Shown here: positions 22,750 through 34,184 of the stretch, piece after piece
How the letters are laid out: each line of letters starts with the position of its first letter
How positions within the stretch are numbered: position 1 is the stretch's first letter
Origin: Micromussa lordhowensis
Taxonomy: Eukaryota; Cnidaria; Anthozoa; Scleractinia; Lobophylliidae
Assembly: GCA_964020085.1 (NCBI GenBank)
Contig: OZ026596.1
Coordinates: 13,261,939 to 13,325,938, forward strand
Direction: 5' to 3'
DNA length: 64,000 bases
The notes under the pieces: model-generated
Seen by the model: only the letters and a program-made list of their open reading frames with translations
What the model was told of the DNA's origin: nothing
Database searches by the model: none
Translations under genes and position numbers: made by a program

Positions 22750-22976
22750 TACCATATTTTCCTGTTTATAAGTCAACCCTTCATGCCCACAAAATCAGTC
22801 CAAAAAATCGACCTCTACTTATACACCGGCCAAAAGTTGAAGGTCAACTCGTTCGTTCCCTGGACTTTAAGATGCATACTGTTTAAGTTTTGTGGACTTT
22901 TTGCTTAAATTTGACATTACATTGTAGTGTTATTCAGTCCAAAATACAAGGAGAAATACAAGAGGATTTTCCTGTA

Positions 22977-25188
22977 CAGTACCGCTCAGAACTAAGCGAA
23001 CCTAAAACGCCTGTACTCAACGAACCCCTAACACGTTAAAATGGCCAACGCGTTTTTGCCAACGCAAAAGCCCCACGCGTTTTTGCCAACGCGTTAGCTA
23101 TTGTTATTCATAACCAATATTCCTTTTGTGATGCTTTGTTGTGGCGAACAAAGGACGACATCAGTTCGAAACAAATGCGTGATTTGGAAATCCATGCAAA
23201 GCGAACACAGCGAATTAACAAGCCCAGTTGACCGTTCGTAGAACCGCTTTGTAACGCTACTGAAATAACGCGCCTTGATGTTGTCGCATTACGCCGCACG
23301 AGGTTTTGGTTCACGTTCTTGATTATTACGCTATCCGCAGAAAGAAAAAACCGTCTTCTAGCTTGTTTGGTACTAGGAGACATTTGTCTCTGCCGTTAAA
23401 AACTCGGTTGCTTGTGAAAATGTAACTCTGTTCTCAAACCCATCGTTACATTTATACTCAGCGAGAATTTTGCGGTATCGGATTGAAATAATGACATACG
23501 GGTGCTGCGAGAAATTATGCAAATCGCGACAAAATGAACAACAGATTGAAAAAAACATCTTCTAGCTTGTTTGGTACTAGGAGACATTTGTCTCTGCCGT
23601 TAAAAACTCGGTTGCCTTGTGAAAATGTAACTCTGTTCTTAAACCCATCGTTACATTTATACTCAGCGAGAATTTCGCGGTATCGGATTGAAATAATGAC
23701 ATACACGTGCTGAGAGAAATTATGCAAATCGCGACAAAATGAACAACAGATTGAAAGCTAGACGATTTCAATTAACCCGGCGCCAGATACGCGACCTACC
23801 TGGAGAACTGTAAATCACGCAAGGAGGAAAAAACCTTGTTATGCCTTCCAAGGTAAATCACCAAAGAATTAAAGTTAAAGCTTATTATATGGTGATCAGT
23901 TCCATTCCGCTCAAGCAATAAAAGCAGCGTATTGATTGAAAATTATGACGTCCACTGCGGTGTTTACACAGCGTCTAAAGCCGATAATTTTACATTTACA
24001 AGAACTATTAGATGCCTTGATATTTACTTTTTTCAACTACAGTCAAACAAAACAAAACTGGAAACTAGCCGTTCTAGAGTAATCAGTTCTCATTTACGAT
24101 GGAATGAATAAAAACAAATCGTGTACGTAACGATTCTATAGTTTGCGAATATCATGCACTGATCGTGGACGGCGTGCTGGAACGATAGAAGTTAAAACAT
24201 TTGTCTGCGTCTTGTCAGTTGTCTTTTCTACCGTCGGTAAAATTTTTTCTCCAACCGCATAGTTTGAAAGCGCTTTTCAGGCTACTTCCTATAATATTGT
24301 TTTATTCGAAAATGCAGGACATATTTTCGCGAATGAATGGCTTATGAGGCAACATTGTGTGAATTAAAACAAACATCGTGTCAAGCTTTTTGAACAACAG
24401 TGACCGTGAGTCGAGATTTTTATAGTATGCCGAAGCTAAGACAATTCATTCACTATAAAACCGAGACATAATTTCGCTTGGCTTTTAAACAAATATCGCG
24501 TACTCTTAAAGGGGTTCAACTGTGATTTGTGCGGACTTAAGTCCATGAGAGTTGACTCCGGATTCAAAGAACAAATCATCGAGATTAACTCGAAAATTTC
24601 CGCAAAAACTAAGCCAAAATAATACTTGAAATCGCTTGACATTTCTAAACAAAGATCTACTATTTTCAGAAGAATCGAATTACTTTTTGTGTTAAAATTC
24701 GATAATATCTAGGGTTTTAAAAACACTTCCCAACGGCCAAGTGTCTAGACACGATAACGATCTTTTCAGAAATAAAAAATTCCCGACATTGTCTGTTGAT
24801 TTTTTCTTTCACGGCGCCATTTGAAAGCCCCTTATCTTTATAATGTTGAATTTGTGAAATGCAAATTCGGTGAATCCAAACAGACAGAACAAAATGGTTT
24901 GTATGTAACCGCCGCCATATTCAGCCGGTACGGAAGAATTAGAATTTGTCTGCTCCTTTAAGACACATATTCATACCGAATGTTATCTTTAGAAAAGGTT
25001 GTTACCTTCCTTTCACACAGTAACAAAAGAAACGAACAATAACCAAGCTCATACATACTAATGCGTTTACTTCAACGCGTTATAACGCGAAGTCCAAACG
25101 CAGTCTAACGCAGCAAAACGCATGTGTGCATTTAACCCTTCGCGTTACGAACGCGCGTTCAATGTTCGCTTAGTTCTGAGCGGTACTG
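22977..25188. mobile_element. Element B: TA-flanked non-coding TIR element with AACGCGTT words
   Basis: The left end CAGTACCGCTCAGAACTAAG is inverted exactly at the right (CTTAGTTCTGAGCGGTACTG), with TA flanks at 22975-22976 and 25189-25190. The first 12 bp equal those of element A; the following bases differ (GAACTAAGCGAAC instead of AAAGTAAGTTACC). The arms carry CCAACGCGTT and AACGCGAAG-type words (23040-23095 and 25065-25160). No transposase is readable in 2.2 kb. It is nested in the element at 22752. Confidence 0.85.
23355..23763. repeat. Tandem duplication of about 204 bp inside element B
   Basis: TCTTCTAGCTTGTTTGGTAC and the next 200 bases occur twice in direct succession (23355 and 23559). 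They differ by a few substitutions and single-base indels, so this is a fairly recent slippage or unequal-exchange event. Confidence 0.85.
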
Positions 25189-25529
25189 TATCATGATGAA
25201 ATCGCACTATCATTCTCCACTCTTTCAACCAAATGTTCAATGTAATAACAAGCTTGGTAATCTCACAATTAGCAGCTTAGCAGCTGTGTTGCCTGGCTAC
25301 AAAGTGAACCAAGATGGCGGCTTGTTTAGAATCCATCATCTCAAAAGTTAGAAAATACTCTTAATAGCTATTAGCTTTGTTTCATCTATCTTATGTTATT
25401 CATTTTTGTCTTATTTTATCCTCCTCTCATAACACAATGCATAGTCAACCTCAATTAATTACCTAGCTGTTTCCGTAGACTTCACCTGTTCTGGTATTTA
25501 CTAATTTTTATTCATACATGTAGTTTAAA

Positions 25530-25640
25530 GTGTGTACTTCCTGGCCCGCCTCGATTAGTACTGCTATCTGCGGAGCCAGGGGATTAACGATTATTTACCT
25601 GTAAACGAATAAAAGATTGTTGTTGTTGTTGTTTCTCTGG
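25530..25640 (+). repeat. Probable LINE 3' end with TTG microsatellite tail
   Basis: GCCCGCCTCGATTAGTACTG, CTATCTGCGGAGCCAGG, then AATAAA and (TTG)n resemble the 3' end of the LINE at 36876 (GCCCGCCTAGACTAGCATAG, CTATCCGCAGGCCAG, ATG tail). It is probably a related LINE, heavily 5'-truncated. Confidence 0.5.
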
Positions 25641-25993
25641 CTTATTTCATGATTGCTTGGTGTTCCCTTGTCACAAATAGCTTCAGGATATGGAAAAACA
25701 GTTACTGGCACTGTTTTCATGAAGGTACTTTGTTAAAATGATTAATTTTACAATTTATTGACGTACTGAAACTCTCTCGGTTTTACATGATTGATGTAAA
25801 TAATTTTGTTCGATGTGATTTATTGTCTTGGAGGTGATCTCCAATAGAAACAAGACTCATTTGTCTGAAGAATGGAAAAGGATTTTTGTTCAGTAAACAT
25901 GCCTTAAACTGTTAAAATCTCAATTTCATGGCCAAAAATGTAGGGTCGACTTGTACACCAGTTGGACTTATACACCGGAAAATATGGTACCGT

Positions 25994-26168
25994 AGCTTCG
26001 CTCATGTCCTCCAGCCAATTTTCTGCCACATTCACCGAACAGTTTTCGGTGATACAGTACCGATCAGAAGAAACCTAGTTTCCTGTTAGGTTTTTTCTGA
26101 CCATTACTCCATCACCGAAAACTGTTTGGTGAATGCGGCAGAAACTTGGCTGAGGACACAAGCAAAGC
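25994..26168. mobile_element. 175-bp inverted-repeat MITE
   Basis: The left arm (GCTTCGCTCATGTCCTCCAG, TTCTGCC, ACATTCACCGAACAGTTTTC) is inverted in the right arm, ending GAGGACACAAGCAAAGC. The centre holds TACAGTACCGATCAGAA facing TTCTGACCATTACT, echoing the CAGTACCG terminus of elements A to C. No coding capacity. Confidence 0.75.
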
Positions 26169-26439
26169 CGACCAGGACCAATTGTTCAACTTCGTGTGAG
26201 CTCCAAGACCTTCTACTTTCACCTATCTATGTAAACACGCAGTCGTTGCATTTGACTTTGTAAACAATTGAATTCCTGTTCTTTGATGGTCCTGTGGCCT
26301 ATCTTTTGGTTTTTAAAGATTTGGCCGAGCTAAAAGAGAGCAGGAAAGACCAGTTAGTTTTGGGGTTTGCTCTGAACATGCAGGGTGCCTCGGACAGGGT
26401 TGGCCATGTGCTCAGAAGTTTCATGGATGGTTGTCATGG

Positions 26440-26990
26440 ATAACGAAGCTTTTATTAATGAAGCCAAGCAGCAGTCACGTGATTCTGAAGTGTATACATC
26501 ATTTTATACAGGACATTGTTGAGAAGATCAATGAAAAAGTACACGAGTGTTGTGACAAAGGACATATTGATGAGAAAACAAGGGAATACCTTTTACTGTT
26601 GGAGGGTGCAAGACCAGGAAGGCTTATTTGTTGCCTAAACTGCACAAAGCCAGAGTGCCTGGGAACACCAGTTATTTCTGGGTGTAGTACACCTAGGGAA
26701 AGGACTTCAGAGTTTGTCGATAACAACTTGAGATGGTACCAAAGATAAACCTGTATATCAAGGACACAAATGACTTTTTGAGGAAACTAGGTGAACTGCA
26801 AAGGTTACCAGAAGATGCTATGTTGTGTACGATTTATGTTGTGTACGATTGATGTTGTTAGTCTCTACTCTCATATTCCACACAATGAAGGCTTAGAGGC
26901 AGTGAAGGAAGCATTTGCGACCTATGGAGAGATGGAGGAGGGGGAATGGGAGGGGTCACTGGGTGAGGATATTCAGGGCACTAAATAACA
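26440..26990 (+). pseudogene. Penelope-like element reverse-transcriptase fragment
   Basis: The frame contains EKINEKVHECCDKGHIDEKT, then GARPGRLICCLNCTKPECLG, corresponding to the PLE LPKxHKP block but altered, then PVISGCSTPRERTSEFVDNN and, after a frame change, YIKDTNDFLRKLGELQRLPE. The first catalytic aspartate motif is present in altered form (CTIDVVSLYSHIPHNEGLEA). A 16-bp tandem duplication (TTGTGTACGATTTATG-type) sits just before that motif. The RT then breaks off, with no finger or GIY-YIG domain downstream. Penelope RTs prime at nicked DNA and lack LTR-type integrases. This is a decayed internal fragment. Confidence 0.75.
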
Positions 26991-26999
26991 AAGTTACAC

Positions 27000-28765
27000 A
27001 ATTTTACTTTCATCAGTGTGTGTTCTATTTGTCGTCTTTAATTTCACAGTGGATTTTCCGAACTCAAATGTCCATTTCATAGTGCCAGGTGTTCCTGGCA
27101 TGGAAAGTGGGAAAACTCATTTCTTTCGAACAACAGTTACAGAATACTGCGTTTTTTAAAGAAAGCTTTGTATATGCTCAAACAACATACTACAAGGCTG
27201 TGGTCTAAGAAAAACTATGAGGAGCCCAAAGGTTCCTAACCGTAAAATCCTGGGTGCAGATCATTTTAGCATATGTGAAAAACGTAAGATTTTCCAGTCG
27301 CCCAAAAACAACAGTTAGTTGCCTGTGACCCCCGTGCACTTCTAGAGCACAGCCCTGTACAAAGATGTCAAGTGTTTTCTGAACGGGTCTGACAACAAAT
27401 TCTGTGGCTTGAAGCTAGCCAAGTTCGTGCTACTTCTGATACATACCTAAGATGTTGAAAAAATCAAGAATCTTTGTGAACAGAATTTTATAAGGTGAGG
27501 CAAACAACAAGCAATTGGATAATGAGGATACTCAACAAAGCAACATCAATAGTTAATATCTAAGCTTAACTCTTGTGTTGTTAAGCTTAATTCTTTTGTT
27601 GTTTTTTTCATTCTGTTCAATACCATTAGGCTCATATTCTGCATCTCTTACTTTTATTTAAACAGTAATGATAATTAGTTTTATTACTTTGTATGGCAAA
27701 ATAAATAAATATTGCAATAAGCCCAAGTAAACACAGCATTCAGTCTTCTTTTGGAAGAGGCGCTTCCAACAGAAGAAGCTGTGCTCCTAATATTTTTAAC
27801 TGTGCACCAAAAATTTCAGCAAGTGCTCCCAAAGCCAAAAATAAACTATGAGCCCTGTGTACCCCCATTGCATTGATGCAACTCACTCAAAACATTGATC
27901 AACAGTTCTCCATGGGTTGCCAGAGGTCAGGAAATGACAGGGAAAAATGAAATTCTTCAAGATCAGGAAAAGTTGGAGAATTTTATTCAGAGGAAATTGA
28001 AATAGTAACACTACTGATTTGATATCACTGAAGACTGAAAGCAACACTTCATGTCACTGTAATTGAAGAAGTAAATATGTTGAAAACTTATCAGTGATAA
28101 ATATAAAGGTGGAAAGCATGGCCGTTAAGGGAGGCTGGAGACCGCCACCAAATCTGACATTTCGTATTTATTTGGTCAGGAAAATTTAATTTTTATCATG
28201 GAAAACCAGGAAAAGACACAGAATTTTCAAAACTGATGTCTATGACAACCATGTTCTCAGGCTGGGCGAGAAGTATGAGCTGTTTTGTCTCATTTTGTGG
28301 GGTTTTTTTTAAGTCATTTTACATGGTCTCTGCAAAGCCAGACCAACCTTGTAAAGCCACAGATCAACCTGAGCAACATCTTGGCATGTTATTTGGCTAA
28401 GTGTTCCTGAGCATTGGTCACTTCACTATGCATATGCAAGGCACAGCTGCGCTCGCACATATTTTCCATTTCGAGTTAGGCATTCACATGTGGATTACTG
28501 AGCCCATTACGCTAGTTACAAATCTCAGACAATCACAGCGCAGATTTTAAGGGCTGTTTTGCCGACTTTTTTAAAATTAGCGACAGTTACCACCGCTGCA
28601 GAGTTGTGGCATGGCTGGAAAATGTAAACAAGCGCAGTTTTCAACAGACTTCCAACGAAGATCATGCCAAGCAGCAAATTATCAGGAAACCATCACAAAA
28701 GAGAAGAGTTTGGTGAACCAGTGGACTTAATGCTACTAAATTGAACTTGCAATTAGTTGACATCG
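27000..28765. other. About 1.8 kb without a recognised gene
   Basis: No conserved frames were recognised. The 28600-28700 stretch includes a short readable segment (MAGKCKQAQFSTDFQRRS) without family assignment. Confidence 0.4.
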
Positions 28766-28767
28766 TA

Positions 28768-30921
28768 CAGTACCGCTCAGAAATAAGCGAACCAAAACAC
28801 GCGAAATACGCGAATTCCCATATGGGTATACAGTACCGGTCAAAGGGATTGCGGCACCTACACGAGCGTAAAATGCGTGTAGTCTGCGTGTAGTATTCGT
28901 GGACAGTGCGTGTAATTACACGCTTGTAAAATTTACTGATATGGTAGTGACACGCATTTGCGTGTAATTTCACGCATATGTGTGTATTTAAACTGGAGGG
29001 AAAAACAATACCCGCATTTGCGTGTATTTTGCAAAACAAAAAGCCATCACTACACGTTACTAGTATTGGAAACACGCAACTCTCAATGTTCACAACAAAA
29101 AGTGAATTTAAAAGCCGACAAGCATTGGTAAATTCATGGCCTAGCTCGAGCACCTATCAAACAAACACTCTTTCTTAAACTGTAGCAGCCCGCACTTCTG
29201 CTGAACATCAAAACTTGATTTTAAAGATCTCTGAGCTTTCGTTTATGTTAAAACACGAACGACGTATGTCGCAAGGTAATATTTACCCACGCACGAAATG
29301 TCATTTCAGCTCCTGTTCCTTTGATAAAAATGAAATTGAATCAAACAGAAACCACGGACTCTCTCTCTCTCTCTCTTAATCTGTCCACACTTCTGCTTTA
29401 CAACGGCAAAGAATTGAACTTTTTTAACAAAATCTAAGTGTTCGTTAATTTTCAGTTCATCTGGTTTACACCCGGCTCGTTTGATTATTCAGCTCAAATT
29501 ACAATACAGTTGACTTCCGATAAGCTAGATTCAAGAATATTGTGAGCTCGACTTATCGGTAGTCAAGTTAATATTTCAAAGAAACACAGCTTGGATCTTA
29601 TCACATATTCTTTATCCTCAATTAAACAACCAGCTAATATTACAATTTTATACAGTGTACGCATAATAAAATTATCTTTTACCGATTGAAACTGCACTGT
29701 TTCTTGTTAGTGGCCCGAGGCTCTCCCTTCACGGCTAATGACTGCAGGAATGACTTTCTACAAGTGGTTGATGTATTTGGCGCATTTACCAGGTGTCTCG
29801 CCATCACAGGACTGCTTAATTCCAGAAGTGAAGTTTGGGAGATCGAGAAATGCTTGCTGGGGAATTTCAACTTAACTTTCACGATAGCCTGCGTGGCAAG
29901 CGTTCCCATACGAGCCGAGCAAAATCGGACCCGGCGAAGGAATTTTTTCGCATTCGCATTAAGAGAATTGTGAGCAGTTTTATAGGTCAAATGAAGAACA
30001 TTCGGATTTTCATGGTCGGGTTGACAAATAGAATAAGACAACTTTCGCACATCACAGGATTTCCGCTTGGGCAGATTTTGGTAACGTGCTAGGCAACGAT
30101 ATTCCAGAAACAGATCGAATTTCAGATCAAAACATGTTGTTTTCAGATAGACAACATTCGCTTCTGAGTGTGTAATATTAATGAAGAATCTTCAAAGGTT
30201 TTTTAAACTTAAAGGATAACGACTGTTAAAAAAATAGGTGAAAATCTCGAGCGAAATAATGCCTTTTGCTGTTATATCATGTCCATCAAGCCGCGGACAG
30301 CCTTGTTGTTTCGACAGAACACTGATAAATTCCGAACGCTTCGGGGTACGAAGTATTTTTATGAATAGTTGGATTATTTTAAAGTAGAATGATTGCTGTA
30401 ATTTAAAATTGAAACAACTTTATGCGTTTGTGTTCTGTTATCTCAGTGAATCCTAGCACGCCTGCTAGTCGCTGGCGCCGCTTGTTGAAATTAAAACGGA
30501 AAAAATACTTTCACTGTTAAGACGGTAAGCCAGTTTAAAGAAACTGGTTGATTCTATCAGAAACGTTTGACGACCAGAAGCAAGAAGACAAAAGACTACA
30601 TTGCAGGGTAGTACCAGTACGGTAAATGTTACACGGTAAATTGTTTTGTTTACATTACACGCACTTTACTGTAATATTCTGTTCTCATTACACGCAGGTA
30701 ATGAGTTCCAGTTAAACTACTGTGTGTAATTTTACACGCAATTCCACGTATACAGCATAGAAATTACACGCGTGTAATTACACGCAGTTTAAAGTATTTG
30801 CGTGTGTGGTGCGTGGACACTGCGTGGGCACTGCGTGTAATGTGCGTGTAATGCATATTGTCATACACGTATGCACGTATAGATTGAGTATGCGAAGTTC
30901 GCTTATTTCCGAGTGGTACTG
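28768..30921. mobile_element. Element C: TA-flanked non-coding TIR element with TACACGC words
   Basis: The left end CAGTACCGCTCAGAAATAAG and the right end CTTATTTCCGAGTGGTACTG are inverted with two mismatches, flanked by TA (28766-28767 and 30922-30923). The arms carry dense TGCGTGTAATTACACGC-type words (28855-29040 and 30655-30860). A second start-like block (TACAGTACCGGTCAAAGG) lies 60 bp inside the left end. A minus-strand open frame of 123 codons (29679-30050) has no recognisable domain. Same terminus class as A and B but a different word. Confidence 0.8.
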
Positions 30922-30949
30922 TAGATGACTTGTTCGTTGTTCAGGTGGT

Positions 30950-31057
30950 TGCAGGAAGGCTTTTGTGTGGTACGATGCTTTGAGTTCACTGACAGAGAGA
31001 AATATGGAAATGTTTATGTCCGCATGCATGTGCATCACCGAGAAGCCAAAGTCAAGT
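30950..31057 (+). other. Possible short exon, unrecognised
   Basis: After TTCAG| one frame stays open for 37 codons (WLQEGFCVVRCFEFTDREK and on to HHREAKVK) and meets a good donor (CAA|GTAAGG). No family is recognised. It lies immediately right of element C. It may equally be chance. Confidence 0.15.
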
Positions 31058-31059
31058 AA

Positions 31060-31676
31060 GGTTGCATGTTTTTAAGTAGGAAAGAGGCCCTAACTTTACT
31101 CCCAAAGGTATGATATTTATGATATTCCTTTTTAACAAGTGTTACTTCAAGGATATGGAATTACTTTTCCATTTCTGTGCATATCTGTTGAGTTACAGAG
31201 TCGCAAACTTTGTAATTTTCAAGCTTAGCTGAGCCGCTCTGAAAAGGTCAGCAGATAGTAATAATACCCCCGAAAAAGCAGCAAATCAGCGATTTTTTTC
31301 CTGTGCTTTTCAGGTGCAGAAGAGGCGCCATCTTCTTCGTAAATTAGGAATCACGTGCTTTTTCCTCAGAAAATAATCATCCCAAAGATAGATTTGTACA
31401 ACATAAGTTACTACACACTCAACATTTTCCCATGTTTTGAATGATCATAATCTTTCAAAAACGTGCAAGTCCCTGATAATAAAATTTCATGCCCTCAAAC
31501 CTGACTACAGTGTCAATACAGTGGTTCAGGCCTTTGCCACTCCGTTATCTTTCCTTTTGTGCGTACTACATAAAAAATCCACGCTACGACACCGAGACTA
31601 TCTATATAGTCACTGCGTTGCTAAAACGTTATGCACTAAATAACGTAGTCAGTCTTTGGACCATTTTGTTTTAAGC
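31060..31676. other. No gene seen
   Basis: No recognisable coding sequence or terminal repeats before the TTAA at 31677. Confidence 0.4.
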
Positions 31677-31680
31677 TTAA

Positions 31681-32306
31681 GGTAATTCCTTGCATTGCGC
31701 ATCCCTACTGTGCATGATTTTCGCGTCATTAGCGCGCGCACATGAGCACGTGCATGTACAAAACCTAAGAGATTTCCCTCACAAGTAAGCTCGATAGCAA
31801 AATAAATGCTCCTTTTCTATTAAACGAGCACGGTGACCCCCGATTTTTCTGGGGGGTATTTGCTACGAACAGTCTAATAAAGAACATATTTGAAGAAAGA
31901 AAAAAGTTTGGTAGTAGAACACGATTTTGTTTTGCAAAATAGTTCCACGCTGGGTGTATTTTGGCCAAGACGAGGACTTCAAGCTAACCACAGAACTGTC
32001 CGAAAAAGTGCAATATTCCCGCAACCAGGCAATCAAACACGGCTTTAAAAGAAGCAATACTACTTATCTAAATTTAAGAAGCTTTACTTTCAAGATAAAA
32101 TTTTGTGTCTTTCAAGTAATCAAGACTTAAATTCGAATTTTTAACGCACAAACAGTAAAAATACCCCATTTTAAGAGCCTGCTGGCGCGTAAACAAGCAC
32201 GGTGACCCCATTTTTCTATTGCATTTTTTTTAACGGTCATACCATGAATGTTGACTATGCAAAGTTTCAAAAAGTTTGATAGTAGAACAATTTCAAGGGA
32301 ATTACC
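31681..32306. mobile_element. piggyBac-like MITE, tandem copy 1
   Basis: The element begins GGTAATTCCTTGCATTGCGC and ends AAGGGAATTACC, inverted over about 12 bp. TTAA stands at 31677-31680 and TCAA at the junction with copy 2 (32307-32310). TTAA is the piggyBac target. No transposase; an internal GGTGACCCC plus T-run motif recurs. Confidence 0.75.
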
Positions 32307-32310
32307 TCAA

Positions 32311-32905
32311 GGTAATTCCTTAGTAGTGCATTGCGCATGCCTACTGCGCACGATTTTCGCGTCATTAGCGCGCGTACCCGTACAAAACCTAAGAGATTTC
32401 CCTCAAACTAAGCTTTGACAGCGAAATAAGTGCTCCCTTTCTATTAAACGATCTCGGTGAACCCTGATTTTTTGTCTTGGTATTTGCTAAAAACAGTCTA
32501 ATAAAAAACATATTTGAAGAAGGAAAAAGTTTGATAGTAGAACATCATTTTTTTGCAAAATAGTTCCATACTGGGTGTATTTTGATCAATGCGAGGACTT
32601 CAAGCTAACCACGGAACTGTCCAAAAAAGTGCAACATTCCCGCAACGAGGCAATCAAAAATGGCTTAAATGAAGCAATACTACTTATGTGAATATAAGAA
32701 GCTTTACTTTCAAGATAAAATTTTGTGTCTTTCAAGTAATCAAGACTTCAATTCTTTATGAAGATGATTCGAATTTTTAACGCGTAACCAGTGAAAATAC
32801 TCTATTTTAAGAGCCTGCTGACGGGTAAACAAGCATGGTGACCCCATTTTTTTATTGCATTTTTCAAAAAAAGTCTGATAGTAGAACAATTTCAAGGGAA
32901 TTACC
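32311..32905. mobile_element. piggyBac-like MITE, tandem copy 2
   Basis: It is head-to-tail with copy 1 and about 85-90 percent alike by eye: GGTAATTCCTTAGTAGTGCA start, AAGGGAATTACC end, TTAA at 32906-32909. It is slightly shorter than copy 1 because of small deletions. Confidence 0.75.
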
Positions 32906-32909
32906 TTAA

Positions 32910-33591
32910 GTACAACTGGACGTTAGGCGTTTGGGCATCTCAATATTGAAGCAGACTAGGCTTATCGCTAGAGCAAACATGCTACCAGACGAGTTTATAA
33001 CAGTTCAACCACTGTACAAAGAGGCAGGTCTTTACTTACCAATCTGTTATCCATGAGTAACATCTAGACCACCAGCAACCGACAAACCGAACCTGAAACC
33101 TGAATGAAGTTACAACTTTTCGCGCCACACAATGTCGACAAAATATCTATCGTACTCAGTCTCTTATCTTTGTACGTAGCCTCGCTCGACTTAGACTTCT
33201 ACATCAAAAAGTCACATGACTCCGACCTTGCCTCTTCGCGTGACTTCTGAGGTTCAGTTACAAGAGGTAAGTGAATATAAGACGGCAGAGTTTTTCAGTA
33301 GTCTTAATTAAAACCTTAAAGCCACGTTTAAACGCTTGTTTCATTCATTTGCGAGATTACGAGAATTAACAACCACATTACTGCATGCACCATTGCATCG
33401 TCGTAATTTAAACAAACATGGCGTCGCGTGATGCATGTTCTTGGTTGTCAAACTACAGCATTCCATTCTTTTTACGAAGAAAATATATCATCCCATTTCC
33501 TGCTCACTTCCTAGATGGCACCCTTTCGACGGCCAACTGTGAAACACGACGTAATGCTTACCACAGAGGTGGCGTCAAGAAATCCAACGTA
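32910..33591. other. No gene seen
   Basis: No supported features. An ATG frame at 33418 (MASRDACSWLSNYS) runs into the next MITE at 33595 and has no family match. Confidence 0.4.
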
Positions 33592-33619
33592 TTAGGTATT
33601 GGTACCTATTGACGGACAG

Positions 33620-33989
33620 TAGGGAGTTTTAGCAAATCACGACGGCGACGGCAACGAGAACGTCAGCAAACAAAAGGTTGAATGAGCAGAACAATGGTTC
33701 TGCACGTCCGTTTTGATTCTTTGTACATTTCTTTGCCGTCCTCTGCAAAACAACAATGTGAAATGACCAAGTTCGGCGTATTTTGGAGTACGAGAACCGC
33801 AATGGCTAATTTCTCATGTCTTCCTTTGGAATTGAACGCTGTCATTACATATTTAGCCTGAGCAGGATTTTAGACCGATATGCGAACTGAACAGATCTAC
33901 ACAGTTGCGACATTCAAGGGTAAAATATAAATACTTTTTTCACAAGGCGTCGTTCTCGGCGTCGCCGTCGTTAATGCTAAAACTCCCTA
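33620..33989. mobile_element. 370-bp MITE (TAGGGAGTTTTAGCA termini), copy 1
   Basis: TAGGGAGTTTTAGCAAATCA at the left is inverted at the right (ATGCTAAAACTCCCTA), each next to ACGACGGCGACG repeats. An 18-bp near-identical sequence, GTACCTATTNNCGGACAG, abuts both ends. A decayed copy is at 43490. Confidence 0.85.
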
Positions 33990-34034
33990 GTACCTATTCT
34001 CGGACAGCTGCGGAAAAGATTTTGCAGGTCCGAC

Positions 34035-34184
34035 AATAGACCAATTTCGATGTATTAAAATTCAGCCTAAGACAATACATGTAGACCTCAGCACAAGGCT
34101 CTGGGGAGTAAATGCAGAGTTTGTGGGGTTTATTCTCCGGAACCTTGTGCTGAGGTGTATTGTTTTAGGCTATTGGTCTTTTAA
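34035..34184. mobile_element. 150-bp inverted-repeat MITE
   Basis: AATAGACCAAT at the left faces ATTGGTCTTTT at the right, with long inner arms sharing CCTCAGCACAAGG and its complement. It is nested in the Harbinger MITE at 33595. Confidence 0.75.

Larger units (their letters stand above)
22752..25987. mobile_element. TA-flanked TIR element (CCATATTTTCC), split by element B
   Basis: CCATATTTTCCTGTTTATAA at the left and the inverse (TTATACACCGGAAAATATGG) at the right lie inside TA dinucleotides (22750-22751 and 25988-25989). Once element B is set aside about 1.0 kb remains, without a transposase. TTATACACCGG recurs near both ends. A TA target suggests a mariner-like or related superfamily, but this is inference from termini alone. 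Confidence 0.65.

Noticed and set aside
28662..29153. 163-codon minus-strand frame across the left edge of element C
   Set aside because: It crosses a transposon terminus and the TACACGC array, and shows no domain.
29679..30050. 123-codon minus-strand frame in element C as a possible transposase
   Set aside because: No DDE/D pattern, helix-turn-helix or other motif was seen, and it is too short for a Tc1/mariner transposase.
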